A program made the position numbers and the translations under genes. Shown here one piece after another: positions 8,874 to 18,377 of a stretch of 64,000 nucleotides of DNA (position 1 is its first letter; the number at the start of each line of letters is the position of its first letter). Location: positions 1 through 64,000 of the forward strand of contig JAEUKT010000004.1 in assembly GCA_016794125.1 (NCBI GenBank), written 5' to 3'. This DNA comes from Alphaproteobacteria bacterium. Its GTDB lineage: Bacteria > Pseudomonadota > Alphaproteobacteria > Micavibrionales > UBA2020. The notes under the pieces were generated by a model. It did not search any database. It was not told the origin of the DNA and saw nothing but the letters and a program-made list of their open reading frames with translations.

Positions 8874-11480
8874 CTATCCGGTATTCCGCATCCCTGCTGA
8901 AATGCCGCCGATGGTGAGCGCCAGCGTTTTTTTAAGGTCTTTGGGCGGATGCGCCAGCGCGCGATATTCCTTCAGCAAATGCGCCTGCAGAATGTTCAAC
9001 ACATCGACATAGGGTGTGCGGATGCGGATGGAGCGCGATAGCACGGGCGTTTTTTCCAGCAACTCGCCGCGCCCTGTCACCTTGCGCAGCATATCAGCCG
9101 TCGTTTGCAGGTGTTGCAGGTATTCTTCGGTCAGGTATTGTAGCGACGGTTCGACCAGTAGGCCGGAATAATAACGCGTAATCTGTTCATCTGCCTTTGC
9201 GACCACCATTTCAACAAGATCCGTGACCGCCTGAAAAAATGGCCAGTTGTGATACATATCGCGCAGCATTTTCAGGTTGCCGTTGTCGATTTCCGCCGCC
9301 AGCGCATCGCCGACACCCAGCCATGCCGGCAGCATGGTGCGGGATTGCGTCCAGCCAAAAACCCACGGGATCGCCCGCATGCTTTCCAGCCCGCCGCCTT
9401 TTTTGCGGCGGCCGGGGCGGCTGCCGATTTTCAGCAAGCCTAGTTCGGGGGCGGGGGTCAGTTGCGAAAAATGCGCCATGAAATCGGGCGTTTCATAGAC
9501 TGTCTTGCGGAACGCCTTTTCCGATATGTCGGCCATGCGCTGCATGGTTTTATCCCATGCAGGGTTACGCTTCTGCGGCTTGGATAATACCGCCTCCAGA
9601 AAGCCGGACAGGTAAAGCTCCATCGTGCGCTCTGCCACGGCAGGCAGGCCGAATTTTGAATCGATCGCTTCTCCCTGTTCGGTCACGCGGATGCTTTTCG
9701 TTTCTAGCGGGCGGGGCAGCGCCAGCAGCGCCGTTTCAATCGGCCCGCCGCCGCGCGCAACGCTGCCGCCGCGCCCGTGGAAGAATGTCGTGTGCAGCTT
9801 ATGTTTTTTGCCAATCGCCAGCAGCGACGATTGCAGCCCGTAAATTTCCCAAGCGGCCGCCAGATATCCGCCGCGTTTCGATGAATCGGAATAACCGACC
9901 ATGATTTGCTGCTCTGCGCCCGCATGCTTGCGATAGACGGGCAATTTATATAGTGCCTCCATCGCGTTGCATGCATTTTTCAGGGATGCGGGGGTTTCAA
10001 ACAGCGGACTGATCGGCACTCTTTGTGTGATGTCTGCAGCCTTCATCAGGAATTGCACGCACAGGATATCTGCCGCGCTTTCAGCCATTGAAATGATATA
10101 GGGGCCAAAGAATTCGTCCGGAAATTCATTATAGACGCGCAAGGTGTCCAGCACCTCGGCGGTTGCGGACGATAGTTTTTTTGGCAGGGGCGGCTTTTTG
10201 CCGTGCAGCGCTTTTTCCAGCAGTTTTATTTTCTGTCCGTCTGTTGCCTGCGCATAAGCTTCGCCTAAAATTTCCTCGACTGCCGAGGTATGTCGGTCGG
10301 AGCTTTGGCGGATATCCATTTTCAGGAAGCAAAGCCCGAAGACGCGCACACGCCAGATCAGCTCCTGCAACGGTACGCGGCCTAGTGCATCGGCCTTGTG
10401 TTTTGCCAGATAGGCCTGCATCTCGTAAAAAATCGCCAGCAATTCGTTGCGCGTTAGGCCGGACAGGTCGCGGCGGAAGGCGCGCAGGCGCGTTTCGGCT
10501 TCATGTATCCTAGCAAGGCAGAATTTCTGGATATCGGCGCTACCCTTGTCTTTGTCAAAGGCGAAGGTGTCACGCAGGCTTTCAAGCGCGACAAGATACC
10601 GTTTCGTGGCTGCGTTAGATGCTTCGCGCAGCACTTTTCGCGTAATTTTCGCTGTTACGCCGGGATGCCCGTCACGATCGCCGCCCATCCATGTACCGAA
10701 GCGGATCGGGCGCGGGTAAAGTTGCGACATATCGCCGACGCATTCCTTGTATGCGGCGCTCATCAGGTGATGAAAATCCGGAATGGCACGCCACAGGATG
10801 CGCTCCGCAACTTCTAACCCGTATCGCGCCTCATCCACAGGTGTCGGCTTGCGGTCGCGCACCGCACCGGACAGCCACATTTGCGTGATGATCGATGTGA
10901 TGTTGCGCATCTCCACTTCCTGCGCATACGGCGCAAGTTCGCCGGTGTCGAGCTTTAGCAGGGAAATGGACAGGTCGCGATAGGCGCGTACGGCCTGTGG
11001 ACGCATGGCTTCGGTCGGGTGTGCGGTCAGCACAAGGTCGATCTGAACGTCGCGCATCGCATCATGAATCGTCTTTTCCGATATGCCGCGCTTGCGCAGA
11101 CGTTCGAATGTTTCATAGGGCGATGCGCGTTGCGCATCTTTGCCTGCCCGGCGGTAATCGTTGCGGCGGCGGATGCGGTGAACCTGTTCGCACAGGTTGG
11201 CAAGGCGCAGGAACTCGGTAAAGGCTTTGGCAACCTTGTACTTCTCCGCATGGGGCAGGCCGTGCAATTCTTTCTCGATGGCTTTTGCGGCGTTTTTATC
11301 GCCCAGCCTGCTTTTCTGCGACAGCCGTCGCAGGGTTTCGACCTTGTCGAAAATCTTTTTTCCTTCGAATAATGTAATCGTTTCGCCTAATATGCCGCCC
11401 AGCAGGCGGATATTGGCGGAAAGCGGGGCTAGCGTGTCTATCTGGTCATTTACGCGCTGTTTATTCCCGTGTCTGGCCAT
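8874..11480 (-). CDS. ppc: Phosphoenolpyruvate carboxylase
   Basis: 868 residues, within the usual range. Diagnostic motifs are VLTAHPTEAMRP with the catalytic His, the glycine loop FHGRGGSVARGGGP, GYSDSSKRGGYLAA and the C-terminal MRNTG. It converts phosphoenolpyruvate and bicarbonate to oxaloacetate, an anaplerotic reaction in the cytosol. The ATG lies 20 nt inside the end of proA, so ppc is the last gene of a proB-proA-ppc operon. Linking oxaloacetate supply to proline synthesis makes metabolic sense because glutamate derives from the TCA cycle. That link is an inference. Confidence 0.96.
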   Translation of the reverse strand: MARHGNKQRVNDQIDTLAPLSANIRLLGGILGETITLFEGKKIFDKVETLRRLSQKSRLGDKNAAKAIEKELHGLPHAEKYKVAKAFTEFLRLANLCEQVHRIRRRNDYRRAGKDAQRASPYETFERLRKRGISEKTIHDAMRDVQIDLVLTAHPTEAMRPQAVRAYRDLSISLLKLDTGELAPYAQEVEMRNITSIITQMWLSGAVRDRKPTPVDEARYGLEVAERILWRAIPDFHHLMSAAYKECVGDMSQLYPRPIRFGTWMGGDRDGHPGVTAKITRKVLREASNAATKRYLVALESLRDTFAFDKDKGSADIQKFCLARIHEAETRLRAFRRDLSGLTRNELLAIFYEMQAYLAKHKADALGRVPLQELIWRVRVFGLCFLKMDIRQSSDRHTSAVEEILGEAYAQATDGQKIKLLEKALHGKKPPLPKKLSSATAEVLDTLRVYNEFPDEFFGPYIISMAESAADILCVQFLMKAADITQRVPISPLFETPASLKNACNAMEALYKLPVYRKHAGAEQQIMVGYSDSSKRGGYLAAAWEIYGLQSSLLAIGKKHKLHTTFFHGRGGSVARGGGPIETALLALPRPLETKSIRVTEQGEAIDSKFGLPAVAERTMELYLSGFLEAVLSKPQKRNPAWDKTMQRMADISEKAFRKTVYETPDFMAHFSQLTPAPELGLLKIGSRPGRRKKGGGLESMRAIPWVFGWTQSRTMLPAWLGVGDALAAEIDNGNLKMLRDMYHNWPFFQAVTDLVEMVVAKADEQITRYYSGLLVEPSLQYLTEEYLQHLQTTADMLRKVTGRGELLEKTPVLSRSIRIRTPYVDVLNILQAHLLKEYRALAHPPKDLKKTLALTIGGISAGMRNTG

Positions 11481-12711
11481 CGCCCCGCACCACCCATTTG
11501 TAACTCGTCAGCGCCTCCAGCCCCATCGGGCCGCGCGCATGGAGTTTTTGCGTACTGATGCCGATTTCCGCCCCCATGCCGAACTGCCCGCCATCGGTAA
11601 AGGCGGTCGAGGCATTGGCATAGACGGCAGCCGCATCGACTTCGGCCAGAAAACGGTCGATGGATGGTTTATGTTCCGAAACAATCGCTTCGCTGTGGCG
11701 TGACGAATGATCGCGGATATGCGAAAGCGCGGCATCGAGCGAGGATACGGTTTTGATCGACATCTTATACGACAGGAATTCGCAGCCAAAACTTTCTTCT
11801 GTCGCGGGATGCAGCAGTTGCGCGGGATATTTGCCGTTCAATGATTTATAAGCTTCGGCATCCGCAAATATCTCCACGTCCTTGGTCGCCATCGGCGAAA
11901 CAAGGTCATAAATATCGACAATCCGGCTTTCATGCACGACCAGCGTATCCAGCGCGTTGCAGACGCTGACGCGGCGGGTCTTGGCATTGTGAATGATTTT
12001 CTGGCCTTTTTTAAGGTCGCCCGTCGCGTCGAAATAGGTATGCACGATGCCTGCACCTGTTTCGATCACGGGCACGCGCGAATTTTTGCGCACAGCATCG
12101 ATCAACCCCTGACTGCCGCGCGGGATCAGCACATCCACTAATCCGGTCGCGTTCATCAATGTTTCTGCGGCGGCACGTTCCGGCGGCAACAGGCAGGCAG
12201 CCCCCGCTTCGATACCATGCTTCGCCAGCGCTTTGGTAATGCAGCCCATTAGCGCGGCGTTGCTGTTATGCGCTTCCTTGCCGCCTTTTAGGGCGCAAGC
12301 ATTTCCGGCTTTAAAGCAAAGTGCAAAAACATCAACGGTCACATTTGGGCGGGATTCATAAATTACGCCGACCACGCCCAACGGTACGGCGATACGTTCG
12401 ATGTGCAGCCCGTTCGGCATATCGCGCTTGAGCTGTACCTGGCCGAGCGGGCAGGGCAGGGCGGCAACGGTTTTAATATCAGCGGCGATACCCGCCAGAC
12501 GCTGCGGTGTCAATTGCAGGCGGTCATAGCGCGGATCGTCTTTCGGCATCAGGGCAAGGTCTTTTTCGTTTTCCGCCAGTATCTGCGCTTGGTCGGCCAG
12601 CAGGGTTTCAGCAAGCGTTTGCAGCAGGCTGTTGCGCTTCGCATCATCCAGCACGGCGAGCGCATAGGTCGCGCTGCGTGCGGCCTGTAATTGTGCGGTA
12701 ACGTCAGTCAT
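11461..12711 (-). CDS. proA: Glutamate-5-semialdehyde dehydrogenase (gamma-glutamyl phosphate reductase)
   Basis: 416 residues, the normal ProA length. It carries the family signatures VIYESRPNVTVDVFALCFKAGNA (split here over two segments), LKGGKEAHNSN, and the catalytic Cys in VCNALDTLVVH. It reduces gamma-glutamyl phosphate with NADPH, the second step of proline synthesis. Start ATG 12711 (MTDVTAQLQAARS) is chosen because it overlaps the end of proB by 8 nt. The longer upstream reading frame only copies proB. It overlaps ppc by 20 nt at its 3' end. Confidence 0.95.
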   Translation of the reverse strand: MTDVTAQLQAARSATYALAVLDDAKRNSLLQTLAETLLADQAQILAENEKDLALMPKDDPRYDRLQLTPQRLAGIAADIKTVAALPCPLGQVQLKRDMPNGLHIERIAVPLGVVGVIYESRPNVTVDVFALCFKAGNACALKGGKEAHNSNAALMGCITKALAKHGIEAGAACLLPPERAAAETLMNATGLVDVLIPRGSQGLIDAVRKNSRVPVIETGAGIVHTYFDATGDLKKGQKIIHNAKTRRVSVCNALDTLVVHESRIVDIYDLVSPMATKDVEIFADAEAYKSLNGKYPAQLLHPATEESFGCEFLSYKMSIKTVSSLDAALSHIRDHSSRHSEAIVSEHKPSIDRFLAEVDAAAVYANASTAFTDGGQFGMGAEIGISTQKLHARGPMGLEALTSYKWVVRGDGQTRE

Positions 12712-13798
12712 GGCCAAGTTCCGCCGTGTTGATATGCAGATGATCGTAATGGATGAATTCCGGACGGTTTTTCTGGCCCAGATGCTCGCGCAGTTTTTCA
12801 GCGCTGTAGCGTGCGATGCCAACGCCAATTTTATGCCCGTCGGGGTCGGCGATTTCGATCATGTCGCCTTTTTCAAACGTGCCGGTAAATGATTTGATGC
12901 CCACGGGCAGCAGGCTCATCACGCGCCCGCTGTCTTTCAGCAGGGCATAAAGCTGCGCATTGACGCGGATCACGCCGCTTTTACGGCCTGAATCAAACGC
13001 GATCCATTTTTTCAGGTTTGATTTTTTCTTGCGCGGCAGAATGGCCGTGCCGATCTGTTCGCCGTCCACGATGCGCAAAATAACGTCTTTGACCTTCATC
13101 GCCGCGATATGCGTTGTAACGCCGACATCCGACATCTTGCGCGCCGTACCCAGCTTGCTGGCCATGCCGCCGCGACCCAATGCAGATTTTGCGGCGGATA
13201 CTTTCGGCCAGCCGTGTTTTTCCGGATCGATCACGGAAATGATCTGCGCGCCTGCTTCATCGGGGTTGCGGTCATAAACGCCTTCGACGCTGGTCAAAAT
13301 CAGCAGTTTATCGGCGTTCAGCTGTGCGGCGATCAGCCCCGCCAACTCGTCGTTATCGGTGAACATCAATTCCTCCACCGCGACGCTGTCGTTTTCGTTG
13401 ATGATTGGCAGGATATTTCCTGCCGCCAGCGTTTCGCGCAGCAGGCGCGCGATGTTCAGGTAATGCTTGCGCGTCAGGAAATCCTGCTTGGTCAGCAGCA
13501 GCTGCGCAACTGCCACGCCATGTGGGCGGAACAGTTTGGCATAGGCCTGCATCAATTCCGGCTGGCCAAGGCTTGCCAGCACCTGTTTTTCGCCCAGCGT
13601 ACTGCCGTAATCGCGGTTCAGGCTTTCGTGCGCCACGCGCCTGCCCGACGCAACCGCGCCCGAACTGACCAGCACGACCTGATGCCCGGCCTGCTGCAAT
13701 ACGATAACCTGTCTTACCAACGCGGGCATCGCGCTTTTCAGAAGCGTGCCGTCGCTGGCCAGAATGGCCTGTGTTCCGATTTTAATGACGATTTTCAT
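12704..13798 (-). CDS. proB: Glutamate 5-kinase
   Basis: 364 residues. The amino-acid-kinase domain begins MKIVIKIGTQAIL and has VLVSSGAVASGRR, the glutamate loop IINENDSVAVEEL with TDNDELAGLIA, and GRGGMASKLGTARKM. A C-terminal PUA domain (about 270-364, GVIRVNAQLYALL...GDMIEIADPDG) matches the full-length E. coli type. It phosphorylates glutamate for proline synthesis and is usually inhibited by proline. ATG 13798 is used because the family starts there. It is the first gene of the proB-proA-ppc operon. Confidence 0.95.
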   Translation of the reverse strand: MKIVIKIGTQAILASDGTLLKSAMPALVRQVIVLQQAGHQVVLVSSGAVASGRRVAHESLNRDYGSTLGEKQVLASLGQPELMQAYAKLFRPHGVAVAQLLLTKQDFLTRKHYLNIARLLRETLAAGNILPIINENDSVAVEELMFTDNDELAGLIAAQLNADKLLILTSVEGVYDRNPDEAGAQIISVIDPEKHGWPKVSAAKSALGRGGMASKLGTARKMSDVGVTTHIAAMKVKDVILRIVDGEQIGTAILPRKKKSNLKKWIAFDSGRKSGVIRVNAQLYALLKDSGRVMSLLPVGIKSFTGTFEKGDMIEIADPDGHKIGVGIARYSAEKLREHLGQKNRPEFIHYDHLHINTAELGHD

Positions 13799-13920
13799 GA
13801 CTGTTATGCGAATCCCGAGACATCCCCATTTTATACCAGCCAATCCTTTCAAATTTATAAAATAATAGCATTGATAATCAGCGCCTTAATTCTTGAACTT
13901 GATGTGACTGGAATGGCTTA

Positions 13921-13949
13921 TTGACATAAAGGGAGATTCTGCCTAGAAG
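13921..13949 (+). promoter_or_regulatory. Candidate housekeeping promoter of the TelA-like operon
   Basis: A perfect -35 hexamer TTGACA (13921-13926) is followed after 17 nt by TAGAAG (13944-13949), a weak -10. It lies 57 nt before the ATG at 14007 in the only intergenic space of the operon. No GGAAC-type stress promoter is present here. Confidence 0.4.
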
Positions 13950-14006
13950 TCGGGCTCGGTTTTAAATATATGACAACTCCCGAAAGCCATTTTGCAGGTT
14001 ACCCCG

Positions 14007-15524
14007 ATGTATAACAGCTTTGATAACCGCCTTTCCATCAACGAAGCGAATGTCGAACTACAGGTGCTGATCCGCACGCAGGATGCGGTGGTCGATACGC
14101 TGGCCGCCGCCGCCAAGAACGTCGCGAGCGACAAGCAAAAAGCATCGGAAGGCTTGACGGCGGCTGTCCGTGCCATCGTGCGTGTAGATGATGTCGATCG
14201 TTATGCTGCTCTGTCGCGCGCAGCCAAGGATGACGGCGCAAGCTATAACTTTACCGCCGTCGTCGCCGACTGGGTGCAGAAGGATATTGACAACCGCAAG
14301 GAACGCGTCGGCCTTGAAGAAAAATGGGGCACGCGCCAGGAAGTGGCGCACAAGGCCGCCGAAGTGAAGGAAGGTATCGACCTTATCGCTTCCGCACTCG
14401 CCGAAATCTCTCCCGAAATCGCCCAGTTCGATGTCACCTCGGGCAAAATCAAAAAACACAACGAACAATATAAAGACAAGCCCAAGCTGCAGATCACTCA
14501 GGACAGCTACGACAACTATTCCAAATTCGGCTGGAAGGGCGTTGGCCGTTTCCTGCTCTGGCTCGTCGGCTATCGCGGCCCGCACCGCGCATACAAGGTT
14601 GTGAGCGAATACAACAAGAAGTTCGGCAATTATTACGACGACGCGCTGGAAATCACCGAACGCCGCAAGAACGAAAAGAAACTGCAGGGCGAACAGGCGT
14701 TGAAGCAGGCCGAATATGATAACCTGAACGCCATCGGCAACCGCATGTCCACGCTGGACCGCACCTATCGCGGATCGCAGGGCATCGCGCGCGATATCGG
14801 CGGTCTTGTCCTTGACCTCGTGTCGAAAAGCACGCGTTTTGTGCGCAACCTGCTGTCCGAAGTGCCGGGCGCGGAGGCGGACCAGATCGCGCTGAATTCG
14901 CTGAAACTCGCCAGCCTTGCGCCGCTCGAAACCATCGTGGCCGTGCATCACAGGAATGCGAAAGCAACGCTGAGCAGCCTGCAATCGCCGTTGGATACAT
15001 TACGTGATGCGATCGACGAAGTGGGCTCCGAGCACATTTCCTATGATTTCGACACGCTGAAAAATGGCATCGACAAGGCAGCCCGCAGCGGCCGCACCGC
15101 CGCCGCCGCCATTAACGGCGCGAGCGACTCCATCGAAACCTTCCAGTCCGCCCCCAACGCCGCATATGACGATATTAAGGGCAGCGTCGATAAAATCACC
15201 GCCATCCGCCCCGCCGAAGTGCAGCTGATCGCCGACCTGAGCGGGTTGGAAAGCAAAGTTGCGAACAAGCTGGAAGAATACCGCGCCGAACAGCGCAGGC
15301 TGGCCGAAATCGAACGCCAGCGCCGCGAGGCAGAGGCCGAGCGCGAACGCCAGCGCCTGCAGCGCGAATTCGAAAGCGTCGCGCGGCGGTCCACGAAGAG
15401 CGGCTCCGGCCCCTCGATCTCCGATACTCCCTCGACCTCCATCGGCATCGGTTCCGGCGGCATCACCCAGCGCGGTGGTTCCTCCAGCATCGGCATGGGC
15501 AGCCGTGGCATTACGGGCAGATAA
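14007..15524 (+). CDS. Unknown helical/coiled-coil protein, first gene of TelA-like operon
   Basis: 505 residues, unknown family. It is almost entirely helical. A charged N-terminal part is followed by a short hydrophobic amphipathic stretch near residue 180 (GVGRFLLWLVGY) that could touch a membrane. A long middle region holds helices rich in A/S/D. A strong coiled coil lies near residues 415-460 (EEYRAEQRRLAEIERQRREA, then ERQRLQREFE). The C-terminal tail is low-complexity Gly/Ser/Ile (SIGIGSGGIT, SSSIGMGSRGITGR), probably disordered or a partner-binding tail. The ATG at 14007 has AGG 8 nt upstream; an in-frame TTG at 13992 is less likely. It precedes the TelA-like gene by 56 nt. Confidence 0.75.
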   Translation: MYNSFDNRLSINEANVELQVLIRTQDAVVDTLAAAAKNVASDKQKASEGLTAAVRAIVRVDDVDRYAALSRAAKDDGASYNFTAVVADWVQKDIDNRKERVGLEEKWGTRQEVAHKAAEVKEGIDLIASALAEISPEIAQFDVTSGKIKKHNEQYKDKPKLQITQDSYDNYSKFGWKGVGRFLLWLVGYRGPHRAYKVVSEYNKKFGNYYDDALEITERRKNEKKLQGEQALKQAEYDNLNAIGNRMSTLDRTYRGSQGIARDIGGLVLDLVSKSTRFVRNLLSEVPGAEADQIALNSLKLASLAPLETIVAVHHRNAKATLSSLQSPLDTLRDAIDEVGSEHISYDFDTLKNGIDKAARSGRTAAAAINGASDSIETFQSAPNAAYDDIKGSVDKITAIRPAEVQLIADLSGLESKVANKLEEYRAEQRRLAEIERQRREAEAERERQRLQREFESVARRSTKSGSGPSISDTPSTSIGIGSGGITQRGGSSSIGMGSRGITGR

Positions 15525-15580
15525 CCATTTACCAACCAATTAACCGAATAAAACCGAAACCTAAAAAGGAAGCACACGAC

Positions 15581-16855
15581 ATGTCTAACGAACTTCTCGA
15601 CAACAAAAACATCGCGAACACTTTTGGCGGCGCCGCCGGCAAGCCCTTCAACGAAGATATCGTTGACTACCGCAAGGCGGATCCCGAAACGAAAGCGAAG
15701 ATGGACAAGCTGATCGCCACCATCGACCTGAAAGACCTCAACACCATCACCGTTTTCGGCAAAGAGCCGACCGATGTGCTGCGTGAGTCTTCCGAAGCCA
15801 TCGTGAAGCGCGCGCAGAACGCGACCACCTTCCTGGGCGGCTTTGCCCAGATCAAGGAAAAGCTTGAAAATTTCGATTTCAACACCGTGGGCAAGCTGGC
15901 GGCTGATTATTCGGCGAAAGTCGAGCGCAAGCTGAAAATGGCGGCGCTGTCGTTCAAGAAAAGCCCCTTCATGTACGTCGTGAAAAAAGTCGGTTATTTC
16001 TTCACCGGCCTCCGCGGCGGCAAAGAAACCTCGATGGACAACATTCGCCACGAAATCGACAAGAGCCTGCTGCAGCTGGCCGATGTCGTTGCTGACCTCG
16101 AGGAATCGAAAGCAAAAATCCCCGGCGTAATCAAGGACCTCAACATCCTCGAAGACGCACGCCTGACCGCATATTCCGACTACGGCATCTATGTCGGCGC
16201 GGCGCTGGAAAAATACCGCCAGGTGAAGGAAGAAGTGCTGCCGAAACTGGAAGAAGAAGCATCGACCAGCCCCCTGAAACAGGTCGAACTGCGCAACATC
16301 CGCCTTGCCGCGACCGTCCTTAACGCAAAAGTGACCGACATGGACACGTTCCACAAGTCGAGCCTTGTGCAACTGAAAACTATTGACGACCTGCAGGAAG
16401 CGCTCGCGATGAGCCAGCTGAAAATCGACAGCCACCTGACGATTTCGCAAGGCCAATGGACCGCGATCCTGGCTGAAGCTGCGACCGCAGCGCAAGTCAG
16501 CGAAATCGCTGAAACCGTGAAAACGGCAGATGATTTCGGCGACAAGATTTTCGAACAGTCGCAAAAACTGTCCGACATGACCAAGGCAATGTCGCGCGCG
16601 GCATTCGGCCATGGCACGCTCGATCCCGTGAAAGTGATCCAGCACCTGGAAAAGCGCACGCAGGACATCAAGGACGACCTCGTGTTCATGACCGAGTTCA
16701 ACGCGAAGATGGAAGCGCAGCGCACGGCGCTTGACGAAGCCGGCCAGAAGTTCCGCGAAGCGGCGAGCAAAGTGACCGCTCCCCGCGCGGTGCAGGAAGC
16801 AGCTGAACAGGCCGCGACCGCAGCGATGAAACAGCCGCAACAGCCGAAACCCTAA
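15581..16855 (+). CDS. TelA/KlaA-like (toxic anion resistance family) coiled-coil protein
   Basis: 424 residues, close to the usual TelA length of 360-430. From memory of Bacillus YaaN/TelA, the layout agrees throughout. It has an N-terminal 'DLKDLNTITVFGKEPTDVL' segment, an 'I..K...FDFNTVGKL' helix and a region with a long helix ending in 'YGIYVGAALEKYRQVKEEVLPKLEEEA'. A QLKTIDDLQEALAMSQLKID segment is followed by 'LTISQGQWTAILAEA', and a C-terminal GTLDPVKVIQHLEK helix ends the match. This is a family resemblance, not a database hit. TelA proteins are linked to tellurite, colicin or antibiotic tolerance, with no known enzyme activity. RBS AAAGGAAG. It sits between two unknown proteins, and no ter, klaB or xpaC genes are present. 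Confidence 0.7.
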   Translation: MSNELLDNKNIANTFGGAAGKPFNEDIVDYRKADPETKAKMDKLIATIDLKDLNTITVFGKEPTDVLRESSEAIVKRAQNATTFLGGFAQIKEKLENFDFNTVGKLAADYSAKVERKLKMAALSFKKSPFMYVVKKVGYFFTGLRGGKETSMDNIRHEIDKSLLQLADVVADLEESKAKIPGVIKDLNILEDARLTAYSDYGIYVGAALEKYRQVKEEVLPKLEEEASTSPLKQVELRNIRLAATVLNAKVTDMDTFHKSSLVQLKTIDDLQEALAMSQLKIDSHLTISQGQWTAILAEAATAAQVSEIAETVKTADDFGDKIFEQSQKLSDMTKAMSRAAFGHGTLDPVKVIQHLEKRTQDIKDDLVFMTEFNAKMEAQRTALDEAGQKFREAASKVTAPRAVQEAAEQAATAAMKQPQQPKP

Positions 16856-16882
16856 TCGTTCAGTCAACAGGAGCCGGCCGTC

Positions 16883-18349
16883 ATGGCATTAGAATCGTCC
16901 CCGAAGCTCGTGAGCAACAAATTCTCCGGCGCTGCAGCGCCGGATGCGAAGCGCGCGCGGATCGATGTCCGGACGGTCGGCTATCCTGCTGATGGTGATG
17001 ACCAGAAAATCACCTGGATGGGTATGTCGCCCGCGCCCGGCAAGGGCGACGGCTGGTATGTCATGCTGGTGGAGGAAGAGCCCAATAAATACCTCGTGCA
17101 GGTCAACAAGGACGAACGCCTTGTCGAAGTGGTTAAGGTGCTGGGCAAGGGCGAAGACGGCCCGATGACGTTTGAGAAAGCGGTCGAATACCTTGCTGTA
17201 TGGGAATATTCCCGCATGGCCAAGGGCGGGGTGCCGCATGAAAAGCAGGATCGCGACGATCTTGGCAAGCATTACTATAAAAACCTGCTGCTGAAGCGTG
17301 GGTATCTGGTGGATACGACCGGAACGCTGGCGGCAATCGCGGATATTTACCCCGCACAGACAGGCAAGTTCCTCAAATCCGACCTCGAGGCGCTGGAGCG
17401 TTTTCAGGACGGGTTGCGCGGTGAAAATATCCTGAACGAACTGATTTCGTCGCACGACCCGATCTTTATCTCGGAAACGACGCTGGAGGAAGATCTGCAA
17501 AGTTTCGGCGAGATCGCGCTGTTCAACAAGATGCAGCTGTTTGCGGAGACGCTGGTTAAATATGCCGGTGTGAAACTGGCGGAAGTGCAGAATTTCTATG
17601 CCGACCCCACCGCGAAGGCGGGGGAGGACCTGGCCGCAGCGCTCGCGAAAAGCGGGTTCTTTACAGAAGAGAAAGTCGCGAGGTTCAACGAAGTGAAGGC
17701 TGAGTTGTTCGGCGGCGTGTTCCGTTTCTTCCATGTCGATGAAGCCGACTGGGACAAGGAACTGGACCTAAAAAGCAAGGAGCTGCGCAAGGGCCTGTTG
17801 ATTAATCCCGATGCCGCGCAGACTTATAACTATTTCGATCGCCAGATCGGCCATCCGCTGACGTCCGATGACGTGAACGCGATGCTTTTTGTATCCGCCC
17901 GTTCGCTGGTCTATTTCCGCGAAATGCTGAAGGACAGCCCGCAGAAAGACGCGCTGGAGCGCAAAGGGATTTATAAGCAGGGCGATATCGACGATCTGCT
18001 GAATTACCTAGACCTCCTTGACATCAAATACCAGTACAAGGCGCTGGCCGAAGCGGCCGTGTCGCTGCCCGGCACGAAACGCGACAAGGAACTGGAAGAA
18101 AAGAAACAGGCCTTCATCCTGCGCGTGCAGGGTTTCAAGGAAAACCTGAAGGAAAGCCAGGATTATTCGGCGGCGATGGAAAAACAGATTGATGCCTTCA
18201 TCCGCTCCAGCACGCCGATCTACCTGCTGGACCGCATCGAAGCGCTGCCCGGCAAGATCGCCAAGGCCGAACAATATATCCGCGATCGCGTGCTGCCGAA
18301 ACCCGTGCAGCCCCCGCCAGCGCAAAACCCGAAACAGCCGACGCTATAA
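16883..18349 (+). CDS. Unknown soluble protein, third gene of TelA-like operon
   Basis: 488 residues without signal peptide or membrane segment. An N-terminal beta-rich portion (residues about 25-85, with ITWMGMSPAPGKGDGWYVMLVEEE and KYLVQVNKDERLVEVVKVLG) is followed by a helical body and a Pro-rich C-terminus (KPVQPPPAQNPKQPTL). I do not recognise the family. The start ATG 16883 has CAGGAG upstream, 27 nt after the TelA-like stop, so the two are almost certainly co-transcribed. Pro-rich tails of this kind often bind partners. That remains an inference. Confidence 0.75.
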   Translation: MALESSPKLVSNKFSGAAAPDAKRARIDVRTVGYPADGDDQKITWMGMSPAPGKGDGWYVMLVEEEPNKYLVQVNKDERLVEVVKVLGKGEDGPMTFEKAVEYLAVWEYSRMAKGGVPHEKQDRDDLGKHYYKNLLLKRGYLVDTTGTLAAIADIYPAQTGKFLKSDLEALERFQDGLRGENILNELISSHDPIFISETTLEEDLQSFGEIALFNKMQLFAETLVKYAGVKLAEVQNFYADPTAKAGEDLAAALAKSGFFTEEKVARFNEVKAELFGGVFRFFHVDEADWDKELDLKSKELRKGLLINPDAAQTYNYFDRQIGHPLTSDDVNAMLFVSARSLVYFREMLKDSPQKDALERKGIYKQGDIDDLLNYLDLLDIKYQYKALAEAAVSLPGTKRDKELEEKKQAFILRVQGFKENLKESQDYSAAMEKQIDAFIRSSTPIYLLDRIEALPGKIAKAEQYIRDRVLPKPVQPPPAQNPKQPTL

Positions 18350-18377
18350 TTAATAATAATTCCGAGGAGTGTGTGAC

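Noticed and set aside
8871-8876. Zero-gap convergent stops of the methyltransferase and ppc genes as a special element
   Set aside because: Tight tail-to-tail junctions recur in this compact genome (for example 2226/2230 and 32891/32894). I regard them as packing, not function.
15041-16867. 608-residue open frame on the minus strand, antisense to the TelA-like gene
   Set aside because: It has no ribosome site or known family and lies opposite clearly coding genes with strong Shine-Dalgarno sequences. Antisense frames of this kind come from GC-biased third codon positions.
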